Below are positions 1 through 13,700 of a stretch of 64,000 nt of DNA, piece by piece. Origin of the DNA: Pomphorhynchus laevis (taxonomy: Eukaryota; Acanthocephala; Palaeacanthocephala; Echinorhynchida; Pomphorhynchidae); NCBI GenBank assembly GCA_012934845.2, contig WNNJ02002219.1:238822-302821 (forward strand). Reading direction: 5' to 3'. The notes below the pieces were generated by a model, which was given only the letters and a program-made list of their open reading frames with translations, was not told where the DNA came from and made no database searches. Numbering within the stretch: the stretch's first letter is position 1; every line of letters begins with the position of its first letter. Made by a program: the position numbers and the translations under genes.

Positions 1-1626
1 CAGAAATATTTCCAATTAAAATGCATCTATTACGCGAGGGAAAACGACGACTTGCTTTATTAAGAAAGTTAGGTTTGGTGTTTGAATTCGATATGCTCTT
101 TGGGTTTCTATACGAGTCTCTTTTCCTAGTATTATCTGAGTATGAAGAATTGTAACTCTTGTGAGCCGGATGATTTGATCCTCGCTTAAGATAATTAAAG
201 AAAACCCGTGAGGTGGAATTTGTGTAGCCGGACCTTTCCTGTCAGATTACAAATATTTAGTGTGCCGTGATATAGAAGGACTGCATTGCAGCTATAATTA
301 TTTTTCACGTTTCGTTGAGCAAACATATTGATAATGTTTTTTTCTAACATTAAAACTATGCGCTTTAATAGACTGGCTAATATTTAGTTTTTTTGGGCAG
401 ATACTGCCTTCATTTCAGTTGTTTGCGGACCTGTGAAAAGCATGTCGGTTGTTGTATTTTTCTACTGTTTTTGGAAAGATAGGAGATTAATGACTTTGTA
501 GTTTTGATATCGGTGTTGTTTGTGCATATCTGGACCTAGCAAACATAAAAGGAATCATTAACATATGATTGTTTTCCATATGTAGGGATGAACAAAAACC
601 GCACAAAATAGTGAACGTATGAAGATACATATGCATTAGGAACCTCAATAAATGTTCGCACTTCACAAGTTATGCAGTGCTACATTCAATTCTAAGACGA
701 TAAAAATGCAAATTATCGATTTCAAAGTCATTACTATTGTTGTGTATGATCATACTATTACTAGTATGACCCCGCAAGCACTGAGATGAGGCAAACTATG
801 AGATGCTATTCCTACTTAAGTAAGCATATGACTTTATAAAAGATTTTAGACGCGCAATTAATTCACTTTTAGGACTGTTAAGCCCACGGTTACGGCACTC
901 ATTGTCTAGCCGTAATTAGTGTAACTAGTAAAGTAGCCGCAATTAGTGTAACTCGGATAAAATAATCTCATTATCTCTCTTAGAAAGAACAACAGCTGGT
1001 TTGCGCGTACGACCTCTTGTCATTAAACCAATGTTGTATTTTTATTTCTTTCGTATAATGCTTTGTAATATTTGGCGATTTTAAAGGAAGTTGAGCGAGC
1101 TGCGAATCAGTCTCTGTGAAGTCCAAGTATCTGAAAAGCCTAAGTATTGTAAGTATTTATATTTAAGACAATCGGAATAGTAATCTAAAAAACTAATCTA
1201 ATTCGGAATAGATTAGATTTACATGGCTTAAATAAAACTGTTCCTTCAAGATATAATATCACAGAGAATTCATTTCTGCAATGAATATGTAAATATCGGA
1301 TAGACTTAAATTTAATTTTTTGGGCAGACAAATGCCAATAAAAGTAGCATACCTTGTGATTTTTCCTTTTTACTATGATAATTTTAATGCTTTATATTGC
1401 TATATTGTCCGGAGTAAACTTAGTACAGATCATGATTAGCTCCATTTCGCCATCCACGATAAATTTTAATTTTTTTGACTGAGTTTACAGTTAATTTGAA
1501 AGACAAAGTAAGATACCCTTCTCTATTTTAGAATATAAATAATCGTTTTAAATGTCACATTTGAAATCTTCTCATAGACATATTAACATCCAAAATAGAT
1601 TTATTACTTTAATGTGTGGTTTTTAG
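1..1626. other. Upstream intron of KIF23, no gene seen
   Basis: No exon with the kinesin N-terminal blocks (YCRVRPL, the VF...TTQ region) is visible on either strand, so this is probably intron. It has a small 27-bp direct repeat (two copies of GTAATTAGTGTAACT-type sequence at about 907-955) and two similar T-rich tracts ending GGGCAGA near 385-405 and 1315-1328. Confidence 0.55.
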
Positions 1627-1757
1627 CTTTACTATTCACGTATGGAGTAAGTGGATCGGGAAAGACCTACTCTATGACCGGAACTCCTGACGATCCTGGA
1701 CTGCTGCCTCGATCAATTGATGCAATATTTAATAGCATTGTGTTGTTGGAAAAATAC
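1627..1757 (+). CDS. KIF23: KIF23 exon: P-loop of the motor
   Basis: The exon follows the acceptor TTTTTAG and ends before donor GTAATG. It encodes [19 protein letters not shown] and then a stretch ending [18 protein letters not shown] is the Walker A loop (human KIF23 has GVTGSGKT). The first codon is split; its first base comes from an upstream exon outside the window. ATGs just upstream (for example 1614) lie in the intron and are not the real start. Confidence 0.93.
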
Positions 1758-4700
1758 GTAATGCTTTTATTAATTTCTATTCTAATACATTTTTCTTGCA
1801 GTGTTTATCTAGAAATTCGCAAACTAACGAGTTTAATAGAGTCACCGATGCTGATCGAATGCTTGAGCGCCAGCGCCGAGATTTGCTACCCAGCATTTTA
1901 AATAAATCTGCCAAGTAATTACTATATTCAATTTTAACTTGTATAATTTCTAATTATTAATTTATCTATTTCTATAATTATATCCTTTATCTATTTTTAA
2001 TTGTGTATATAAATATTTTTAATTTTAAATATTTAAGATAATTTTACTTTATAATTTTTATTTCAATTATGTCAATCAAAGTTGATAAAGTGAATTGCTG
2101 TACTTTATGCTTATTGTTTCTAAGTTTTTAATTAAATGCAGTGAGTTTCTTGGAAATGTTGTTCTCACCCAAGCAAAACTTGCTAGCTTTTAAAAGTTCA
2201 AAAGTTTATTGCATAGTATTAAATATAATTTTTTAAATAAATAATTTTTAACTATTTGATTTTAATAATCATATAATTTACTATGTTAATAGTATATACT
2301 AAGTTAATATACTATGCGCAATTGATTTATAATTTTATAAGATTAATGTATTACTTAATTAATTTATTAATTCATTACTTTACAAAATTAAATTGAAACA
2401 CTTACAAAAGAATTAGATGTTTAGTCTGTATGTTTTGAAGATATAATTTTAACATAATAGAATTTATAAATTATTATATTCGAATCATTTCGCGTTGCGA
2501 ACTAAAATTTCTTAATTTAATACGTTTAAACAGTTATACTATTCTAAATACAGTATTTATAAATACAATATAGTATTTATATAGTATTTATAAAAAATAT
2601 GAATATTTCGTTTTGTTTATTTTTCAAACTATTTTGTTTTTTTTTCTACAATTAAAAATAAATTACTCAATTTATATATTAATTTATAGAAACAAAATAA
2701 AATCAAAGACCAGAGGAATTATTCAATATTTGAATAGCAACTGCCATCATAAGGAAAAATTGTTACAATTTCGTGCCTCGCTTACTTGATAAAAGAAAAA
2801 ATACACAATAAATAAAAGCGATCGAATAGTAAACCATTAAAGCAAAACTAGACATTATTAACCATAAGAACAAAAACATCAAACAGTAAAACACAAAATT
2901 ATAACAATTAGATAATAAAATTGAACATAAGAATTTATAAAACATTGATATTAACAATAATAAAATATTAATATTGTTAATAGATATTGTTAAACACAAA
3001 ATCTAGAATGCAAATTGACTAAAACACAAACAATAAAGATCTCGGATATTACCATGCATAGTAAAAAACAAAAAGACATTGCATCCAGTTATCATTCTTA
3101 ACCTAAAAAGTTTACGGAGGTTTAAATAAGTATGGGCAGTGTGTATCATGACGTAATTTAGTCATGATAATTTATTTAAACTAATTTTGACTCCCTCGTT
3201 GTAATGTCAGTAATAAGTTTGTTCACATAAGCATTCATTTACCGGTCTTTTTATGCGACTCTGATAGCAGAGTACATCACTGAAGTAAAAGTAACAGCTT
3301 AGAAGATGCTACTTAGTAGAGGTACATCACATTACGGAAGTATAAGCTTTCAAAATATTTCATTTTGTTACTACAATTTAAAATAAATTACTCAATTTAT
3401 ATGTTAATTTATAGGAAAATCAAAGATTAAAGGAATTATTCAATATTTCAATGGTAACTGCCATCATCATGAAAAATTGTTACAGTTTTGTACATTAAAA
3501 TATTTAAACAATGTTTATCAAAAAAAATCAAGCAACATGTATATAATCTACAAAAAGGAACTGTTTCCAGTTCCATTGCACAATATTTAATCATACAAAC
3601 TTATCTTCAGAAAGCTACTTGTTGTCTTACAAAAGCAGTTATTTAACACGGATACTAGGAGAAGCTTTTTTCATGGCTCGTGAGTCTAACTTAAGTGTTA
3701 ATAATAAGCTGGGCCAGTTTATTATTTATTAATATTTATTTATTATTATTTAATTTAATCTTAAATTAAAATGTAAAGTAAATTTGACTATGCATAGTAA
3801 TATTCGAGATCTTAAATTTTTGTGTTTTATTCCGTTTGCATTATAGATTTTGTGTTAGACAGTTTTATTATTGTTAATGTTTTATGGTCAATTTTATTAT
3901 TTAATTGTTATAATTTCGTCTTTTTCCGATTGTACGTTCAAAATTGGAACGACAACAATTGTGGGATTTACGAGCGGTGCTGACATCTCTATCAGTTCAC
4001 ATGATTCGTGCTTTCGCAAGAAACTCATGATTTCTCTTCTCAACGTCTTGCGCAAATGAATCACTTCCAGAACAAGCTGCGAAAAACTATCGAGTTTATC
4101 AAATTATTTTTTTGCTAATTTTCAAACAAGTTTAATGGATTTTTTCTTTTTCTTAAAATTTTACAACAACATATTATTTAAAATTTATTTAAACTATTAG
4201 GTGAACATTTTTTAAGGATATATAATAAACAATATTCTTTGTATTAGAATAAGATAAACTAAATAATTTAATTTAATTAAAGGAAATACGTCCTTAACAC
4301 GTATTTGGCCCCGCTACTATGTTTGGTCGAGAAATAGGGACTGAAACCTAATGGCATAGCAGTTCCTCCTGATGACCTCTAATCCTTATTCTGATACAAC
4401 GTCTGTTATTTATTAGTTCATAAAAATTGACTTTTATTTTAAATTTTTTTATTTTAACTTGATATAAATTGTAGAAAATTTTATATAGTTATTTATTATT
4501 TATCTTTATTATTTAAATATATTAAAAAATACATATGCTCAGTGATCTGATCTGATTAATCCACTTTTCTACCGTTTTTGTAGGAGACCCTATTACAATC
4601 GTGGACTATCTAACTCAGTACATTTTGGAGATCGTGTTCGCGATGACAGTAAACTATTCTGTACCTCTGAACACTCTCGATTTTCGGTATTCGTATCATA

Positions 4701-7700
4701 TGTTGAAGTATATAATCGCTATATCTACGATCTTCTGGACAATTCTGATAGGTATTTTTCTTTAATTAATTTAATTAAATTATGATTAAATTAATTTTAA
4801 TTTAATTATATCAAATTATAATTATAATTAAATATAATTTTAGTAAATTATAATTAACTGTAATTATTAATCAATTACTAGTTAATTATCAATTAATTAT
4901 TATTAATTGATATAATTATTAAAATTATATTTTAATATTATATTTTACAGAGGTACAACAATTCAGACTAAAAACTTACGGGAGGACAAGAGCGGGCGTA
5001 TGTTTGTTCGTGATGCTGTGGAAGTTGAAGTTCGGTCAGCAGATGAAGCCATTGAAATATTGCGTATTGGCAATTCTCGTCGTCATTTCGGCAAAACTGA
5101 TATTAACACATCATCTTCAAGAAGCCATGCTGTGTTCACTATACGACTCGTTCGAATCGATACGCTTCTGAAAGACGTAAGATTGTTTTGTGTGTAAGAA
5201 ACTGTTATTTGGAAACTAGTATTTTCATATTAATGCATGTCATTATATGTTTTTATACTCAGCACATGTTGATTTCAAACATAAATGTTAAAAATCAATT
5301 TTGAATTAAGCAATAACATAATTATTTTTTCGATTAATTAACATATAAATTTAATAATTTAAAAGTCTGTTTGATGTATATTTAATTTTTATGTTTAAAG
5401 AAGTATACTATTATGATATTATTATATTATTTATATATTATCCTTTTTTAAATACATTCACGATCTCGGTCTTTATTCATTACTTGTTTATTTGTACTGT
5501 TCTTTCTTACAGATGCAATGGCGTTACGTTTTTATCACTCGTTTTATTTGATGAAAACAAATTTTATTAAAATTTTTAAATGCGGAAAATTCTATATAGT
5601 CATTATTATAATTTTTATTTTATGTTAAAATGTTTAAAATGCTTGCGTTATGTCTAAATTTCTATTTCAACATTCATTTCTCCGTAATTTATAATTAATT
5701 TAAAATTGTATACTCTTAAAGCAATATTATTCAATTTAACATTTGACTAATTGATATACTTTGATAATTTTGAATTATTTTTATAATATTTTATATTTAT
5801 TATGCGATTACATAAAATTGGTTTTCAATGATTATAAATTATATCAAAATGTCAAATTGATAAATATAGATTTTGGAATGTCAGTTGCACAATTATCGTA
5901 TGTGATGGTATCATATTTTTAATATATTTAATTCCAAAATGTTTAGGAATTAAACATTTAGGAATGTGTAATTAATTAATCCTAATTACACAATTAGGAT
6001 TAATGAAATCCTAATTGTTTTTAGTAATACATTCGTTTTCATTTAAAACGTTGCATCTTTTTATCCATTTTGCTTTATTCTCAGGATGAAAATATTGCCT
6101 GTGTTAGTCAGTTATCAATGGTAGATATGGCTGGCAGTGAGCGGAGTACACGCGCACACACTGAAGGTCACCGTCTTAAAGAAGCAGGTATGAATTGAGA
6201 AATTAACTATTTTTTTGTCAAAATTCGGTAAAGCATAATCAATTTGAAGTAATTTTTTCAATAAATTTGAAGTAAATTTTAAGTTAACTGCTAGATTTTC
6301 AATCTCATAGTTCATTTATTGGTATACAAATATTTTATATTCTTTAATTTTATTTATAAAATTATTTTTTTTAATAAAAATAAAAATTATTAAAAATTAT
6401 TAATTTTTTTAATAAAAATTTTTCAATTTAATAATTAAAATTATTAATTATTTTATATTGTTTTTATTTTATAATAAAAAAATTTATTTTATTTTCAAAT
6501 ATTTTATATATTAATTTAGAGATCTAATAGAATCAGATCTCTAAATTACAAAAGTGATTTTATTCAAAAGTAAACTTTCGTAGAAGTAAATTTACAGAAG
6601 TAAACGTTTGTAAAATCGATTATAATAGTAAGGCTTTCTTATAAAGATCGGAAAGGGATTTCTATTTCATAAAGATGTAATAGATTTAATCAAATCTCGT
6701 CATATTATTTTTGGTAAATTTAATAAATTCGATCCGTTAAAACATATCGCTTTTAACATTTTCTTGTTATACTCTGGTATATAGAGATTGATAGTCGCAT
6801 CCTATATGACGACTGGTCTCTCCCTAAGAAGTCATCGCTCCTACTCGCTTTTCGTCCCCCGTCACAACGGTAATCACGGATATCGTGCGTTCACCATCGC
6901 TGCACCACACATTTGGAACAAACTCCCTCGAGACACAAAATAATTGACGTCGCTTAAACACTTCAAAACTTCCTTGATCGCCATACTTCTTGCAAACGAA
7001 CTAAAATAACACTTTCAGCCGCAATCAATTCAATAACTCTACATACAAGTTCAAACATTCATCGGACGTATACTTGTCTTTTAATTTTTATAGTGGGCCT
7101 GTAAATGGTTCTATTTTACCACAAATGCCACTCTAAATAAATTCTATTCTATTGATATTTCTCTTTTAAAAATAAAAGTTTTTCATAAAATTTTTATTTT
7201 ATACTCAATGGCACAACGTTCTTCACTGTTCCATCGAGCTGGTAACGTAGACATTGAATTCTGCGACTTTAAGAAACAAACAATTGAATTTTTGTAACTT
7301 TTAAATTCGATATATTGTATTTTTAACATTTCGGTAAATTTTAAAGGCAAAATAATAGAACACACAATAAAGTGAAATATCAAAACGAAAATACAAAAGA
7401 TATAATTTAAAACAGAACAAAAATTTACTATAAATAGATCATAATCATCTTTTGCATTATCGTTACAAAATATTTAATGTTATATTTGCATTATTATTTG
7501 ATTTGATTTTATTACGATTTTTATGAATGAAATATTTAATGCTAGATTTTTCTATCCAAAAGCTCTGTATTTTTACTTTAGAAAACAATTTTCTAAAGTA
7601 AAAGTTTGCTTTCAAAATAGGCTATTTTTGAGCAAACGTTCAAACATATAGTTGACAGTTTTGATTTTTATCGCTTGATCTCAACTTTTTCAATCATAAA

Positions 7701-10700
7701 TTTAATATTGTAAACGATTAGAAATTGAAAATTTCTAACTGATGCTAGTAATAGCTAGCGAAATATTAAAATAAAATTTATGTTTTAATTGATTTAAAAT
7801 TCTAAATGTTCAATTGAGTATAAAGAAATTACAAAAAAAATTCTGCTGTTTCCTTCCTGCTTCCCAATGATTGCACAAGTTTACTGGAGCTAAGAATCGA
7901 GTATTTATAGTCTCGAATCGAATCACTCAGAACGTGAGGGTAATAGCCGTTCTCCAAGGCAAGAAATTAGGAAGAGGACTGAGTGATATAACTGTAAAAA
8001 CAGAAGCTACCAATAGTACGTCGGGTGTATACTGAGAGCTCTAAACACACAAGTTTGTGACAAGACTTTTGTGAGAGAAGTGCATATGTTAGCTCATTGG
8101 TATTTCTCATGTTGTTGTAACAATATTGAACTATGAGGCATGTAGACATGTGGAGACATTTGCTATGCAGGAATAAAATCCAGCTCTTTAGAAATGGCTA
8201 ATTCCGTAAATGCAAAAGTTGTTATACCTTTGTCCAAGATAGTAACAATTCGATTATAATATGAAAGATATAAGTAGTTATTGGAGCATATCATGCTATG
8301 ATAGTGCTCCTCAAATAAGACCAATATTAACGGTATAGCATATTTCAGCCATTTACCCTATTGATCCCAAAAGGTTACATCAACTGTGAGCAGAATAATA
8401 CTAAAGAGGCAAGCAAACCTATAGGAAGTGAACAACAATGTTAAAAGCAACCTCTACCAACTCTTTGCCTTAGTAGTATCATGACTTTGTATTCCACTCA
8501 GGACTCACATCGAGCACTTGTTGATCTAGATAATGCCCAAATCTTGCCGGTGCTTGTCGTGAGTTTCCTACCAAATGGCTAACCTTTCCAATATGATCTT
8601 TAAACAAAATCTCCGGCTAATAAAAGTAAAAAACAAAGATCTTTTTAAACAAAGTGACTTCTCCAAAACGTTTAATTTGTTTCTTTTTGCCATGATTGAC
8701 TTCTTAGCTATTTGTTCTTATTGCGATATTAAATATATTCATGATCCATAAATGCAATTACATCAATTCCTAGTGAAGTGATAACATGGCAGTCTTAGGC
8801 TTTGACAATATATTCGTTGTCTTAATCGTTTTCATGAAATTAATGTATTATAATTTATAATAATTAGTAATTATTAATTATTAATAATTAATAATGAATT
8901 GCATATAATTCAGGAATTTGATATATGCGTTCAAAATTTTTTTACTGTTACTTTTCTCATATTTTTAATATGAGAAAATCTTTACGTTCACAATAAACAA
9001 TCAAAAAATTAAATAATTCCTTAATTTTTAATCGTGATTAATATTTTTGTATAATTAATTTTTTATCGTTCGACAAAATCGGTTACTTCAAGTTGAACAG
9101 ATTATCAACACGTGCTTTGTTAATTCAAAACATTTAAAATATTATTAATTTAATAACATCAATAATATTTATTTTTGTAAATAATCTTTAATTATAGATA
9201 TTTAATAAATTTAAAGAAAAATTAAACTTTGTTCAAAAATTCGAATAAAGTTTTTTTGAAATACAAACTTTATTTATCGTTTGTACAATAAATATAATGT
9301 ATGACTTATACTTTCTGAATTGATTTATAATTTATGATATTTCAAATTATAATTTGGTTTTTTATATAATAATAAAAATCTATATTATAAATAAAAATAT
9401 ATAATTAAAATTTGTGACATTTTAAATAATCGTATAATTTTAAATTATTAGATATTAGTAAATATACACTTAAAAGTAAAATATATTCTAAATGGCCTCG
9501 ATGCTGTCTGATTCACTACTTGATAATTGATCCTCGCTGTCGAGGTGATTTCTGTCGCATCGCATCTTATAATCAATCATATTTAATCAATTCTTAATCT
9601 TATAATCAATTTACAAATTGATTAAATTTATAAAACTTTTTTCTCTTTGAGTGATTTGGGCTAATTTTTTCAAATTTAAATTTTAGGACATATCAATACC
9701 ACTTTGCTTGTACTACGCAATTGCTTCAAGGCTTTACAATTGAATAATCAGGTATTATTTAATAGGCTAATTTTGTGTCTGTTACATGTTTCCTGTAGAC
9801 TTCAATAGTTCCTTACCGTGACAGCAAACTAACTACTTTGTTTAAACATTTCTTCGAGGGCTACGGTCGTATTGTCATGCTGTTATGCATTAATCCTTCT
9901 ATTAATGACTATGATGAAAATGTGGTAGGTTTCATTTCTTTTTTATTTAAATTGATAAAAACAAAATTTAGTAATAAATTTAGTAATTATTAGTAATTCA
10001 TTTTTATTAATATTAATATTAATATTAATAAATCACAAATAAAATAATTATTAATAAATAGTTAATTTTTTAGGTAAAATTTTATGTTATCTTGACTGTA
10101 ACAAGATAAGATAACAACATGGAAAATTTAATCGAATGATTTATTCGATCGTTTTAATGGAACAATCAATAGACAAAATACAAAATTTTATAAATACTGG
10201 ACAGCTAAAAATTCTGATAAATTTGTTAATTTTAATTATAATTTTAATTTTGGTTTCAATTTTAATTTTTATAAAATTGTAAAAATTAAATGATAATTTT
10301 TTAAAATTTTTGTATTTATTTTCTATTTTATAAGATAACCGCATAAGATTCTTCCATATTAATGATAAGATTCATTCAAATTTCAAATTGAAATCTGTCA
10401 ATTCAAATTTAAAAATTGAAATCAAATCACATTTACTTCCTGATCTAGATTGAAAATATTGACTGTATGTTATTGACTTTATGTAATATCTTGCCATTTA
10501 ATTTCATATTTTAATGCACGAGAACGTTAATTAAAACATAATATTTCAGGTCTTTGAAAATATTGCTATTATAAAACACTATCAAAATTGGTATTATAAT
10601 GAAAAAATAGAGCACTCGTTTAAAAGTCTGCAATTTAATATTAAAAGAGCCTTTTTGATTAGTTTAATTCGTTGAAACATAATATTTCAGTTCTTTGAAA

Positions 10701-13700
10701 CTTAAATAATAGCATTTTTACCATAAATTGATTTGTTATTAAATAATAAATACGATTTGTATCAATTACAACCTTATTTTAAGATTATTTGATAATTTTA
10801 ATTACAACCTTATTTTTATTGACAAAAAAATCGAAACGCAATGGCCAATATTACATGAATGTGGCAACGAAGTTTGTTTACGAAACCATTCAAATTCATG
10901 TTTCAAATTCAAAATTTTTCAAGTAGCTATTGTAGCCATCTTTAGATGGCTACAATAGCTACTTAAAAGAACGACATAAAACAATGCATGTATCAACTAA
11001 TAGAAATGAAGGAAGTAATATTGTAGACTAGAGGAATATGAATTATAAAAATAAAGAATTATTTGAGCTTGATCAAAGAAATAAGGAAAATTTTATTTGA
11101 TATTTCGCTAACCTCTTGTAGTATCTTCAGGAAATTACAGTGATTTTCTAAAGTAATTTTCATCTTGATAGGTTAGAGAAATATGAAATTAAAGTTTCCT
11201 ATTTTCTTTGATCCAGCTCCAATAATTCTTTATTAATAATGGATCATTACCAAATATTTACAACTTATATTTTTCATACGCTCATTGATCCATGAAGCTA
11301 CATTTAATTAGCAAAATACGGTGAACAGTTAACCGTATCGAAGATATCGATTTTATTGGGAATGCATCTGATGAGCTAACAAGGAAGGCCGCGGGAGAAA
11401 TCTGAAAAAAATTACAAAAATTTTAGTAGCTGGTAATATCAGCTGCTAAATCGTTAGCAAACTATACAGAAAGAAGAAATCATATTGCAAAATTATTGTT
11501 TTTTTGACATTTACGTCAATAGCTGAAAGATAACTCAGTAATTGACAGTCGTGATGAATGCAAAGAAAATTAATAAATTAATTTTGATGATAATTTTCTA
11601 AATAAATTTTTACAAATTAATTTTGATGGCATATTAATAATTTGCATTAAAGTTGTTTTACTGAAAGTTAAGAAAACCTTGTTTAATTTCATCTAAATTA
11701 ATAATTTAGACTTAATAATCTTTAATCTATTTTATTGCCAATGCAGATTGTGTGCAGACGGAATTATGATCTATGATTTTGATTTATTAGGCAAATGTAC
11801 TTTATCCTAGCCACTAAATCATTACGTCTTATTTTACGACTCAATGCTCAAAAGTGTAATTTTACTTTACGATTTTACGTTTTACGATTTTTCACTTTTA
11901 GTCAGACTGATAGCTCAATGGTCAAAATTTTTAGATTTTTTTATAATATCTTCTTAGTTAAGATTACATTTCCTAATATTTATAGACGATGATTCAAATG
12001 ATTTTGATCATTTGAACTTGGGATTTTTTTGCATTTCAACAATTCTTTTATTAAAATTAAACGTTCTTTATTCATGATTTTATTTTGGTAATCTTATTCG
12101 CATGTTACATTTAAAATCTAGCATGTAATGAAGTTTGCTGAGGCATCTCAGCAAGTGAAAAAGTCGTCCACATCGAAACCATTGAATATTGTGAACTTGA
12201 AACCGACGGCTCCTTTATCAATAAAGAGACCTCTTTATGATGTTAATTGCGATTCTCCTAGAAAAATTAACCGCACGGACATCGACAATGAATTACTGTA
12301 AATTTTATTTATCTTTTGTGAAACGCAGAGATAATGTACTTTACTTTAAGTTTTTCTGGGACACCTCCATCAGTTCAACTAGCTGGAGTAAACGACGAAA
12401 ACACTTTACCAATTTTGTGCGAATTCCTTGATAAAAGATCAAATGAAATGAAAGTATTTCTAGAAGTAGGTTACCGGCTTTTTATTTAAGTAACAAAATA
12501 CTTTAGTATTTTTTATTTAATATTACGAATTAGTTTATCTTGTCAATTGTTCAAAAACATTTACCAATGTTAAATATAATTGTTTTATCAACCAAATATT
12601 TGTTATTGTGCTCTTAATATTCATTGAATATTTTCCGTAGTCTGTGTTCTAAATTTTATTTTAATAGATTTATTACTCTAGATATCAAGTGATCTTGTTA
12701 GCATTAACAAGATAATTAATTATTTATAATAATTATTATAAATAATTATATAATATTTATTATCTGAGATAGTTTATTTAATCTCTGTCGCCACGGTCGA
12801 TAAGGGAGGATCAACATCAAAACGTCTATACAACATCAACGTTTACAGGAAAACATCTACCGAATTAATAATACTAATTCACAGGTCTTTAGCGTTTTTA
12901 AATGAATGCAAGTTCGAACGTAAACAGTATTTACAGATACAGGCGGATTCTCGTGTATGGCACATTATCCTATTTGAACAAAACTTTCCATGAAAACCGT
13001 CAAGAGAAAATCTTATTATACACGCTCGCTTTCTTTGACTACCAAACTTTTAAATGTTTGGAAATTCAACGGTAGGCTGAATTCCCGAAGCAACTATCCC
13101 GTAAGAGTCGATTCGTATCCCAATTCAATACACGCGAACGAATCGAACGAAATAATTTAAATTAATTACTAATAATTATTAGTGATTCTTGAGAATTCAT
13201 TAGAATATCGAGCATACATTGATTAATTGAGAAAGGTTGCAATTTATTTAGCTTTAAACTCTTTCTAAAATTTATTCACGTATTGTCTTTTAAAAGTTAA
13301 GAAATGAACGAGTGATATGTATATATATTGAGGAATATCAAATAATATTCACAAATACTGTGAATAAATAAATAAATCAGCTTTGACGCTAATAACATTT
13401 TAAATTTATAAAATATATTAATTGATTATTAACAAAAGTTATATTAATTTTATTAATAAACTGTCAATTACATATATGTCATTATATATTAATATCTGTT
13501 AGTACACACTAAATCCAGAATCTCCTTCCATTTTCAATTTGATAGTTTTAAAGGAACGGAGAAAAAATTACCTTTTAATAGTGCAAATGTAAATAGTTGA
13601 TAATGATCCATTATTGATAAAGAATTATTGGAACTGGATTAAAGAAAAGAGAACTTTTATTTGATATTTCGTTAACCTCTATTAGCATCTTCAGAAAATT

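Larger units (their letters stand above)
9925..12121 (+). other. KIF23 intron with hairpin and MITE-like element
   Basis: Mostly AT-rich filler. It contains a perfect 19-bp-arm hairpin (10921-10964) and the inverted-repeat element at 11050-11234. I see no protein-coding signal. Confidence 0.6.

Noticed and set aside
2763-2999. Minus-strand 78-residue hydrophobic frame
   Set aside because: AT-driven low complexity (Ile, Leu, Phe, Tyr) and located in an arm of an inverted repeat inside a KIF23 intron; no coding support.
4310-4400. Hammerhead ribozyme in the Penelope terminal segment (GAAAC then CTGATGA)
   Set aside because: Considered as a stem-II-open form, but no stem III plus UH site fits between the two boxes and no stem II pairing is visible.
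10921-10964. miRNA precursor
   Set aside because: The 19-bp perfect stem with a 6-nt loop is too short for a typical animal pre-miRNA, and there is no expression evidence.
12237-12431. Plus-strand 64-residue frame spanning two KIF23 exons
   Set aside because: It reads through the 53-nt intron in the wrong frame; the spliced frame has clear homology to kinesin-6.
12840-12960. Possible extra KIF23 stalk exon ([19 protein letters not shown])
   Set aside because: Neighbouring exons join in phase 0 without it, its phase does not fit, and the stalk length already matches human KIF23.
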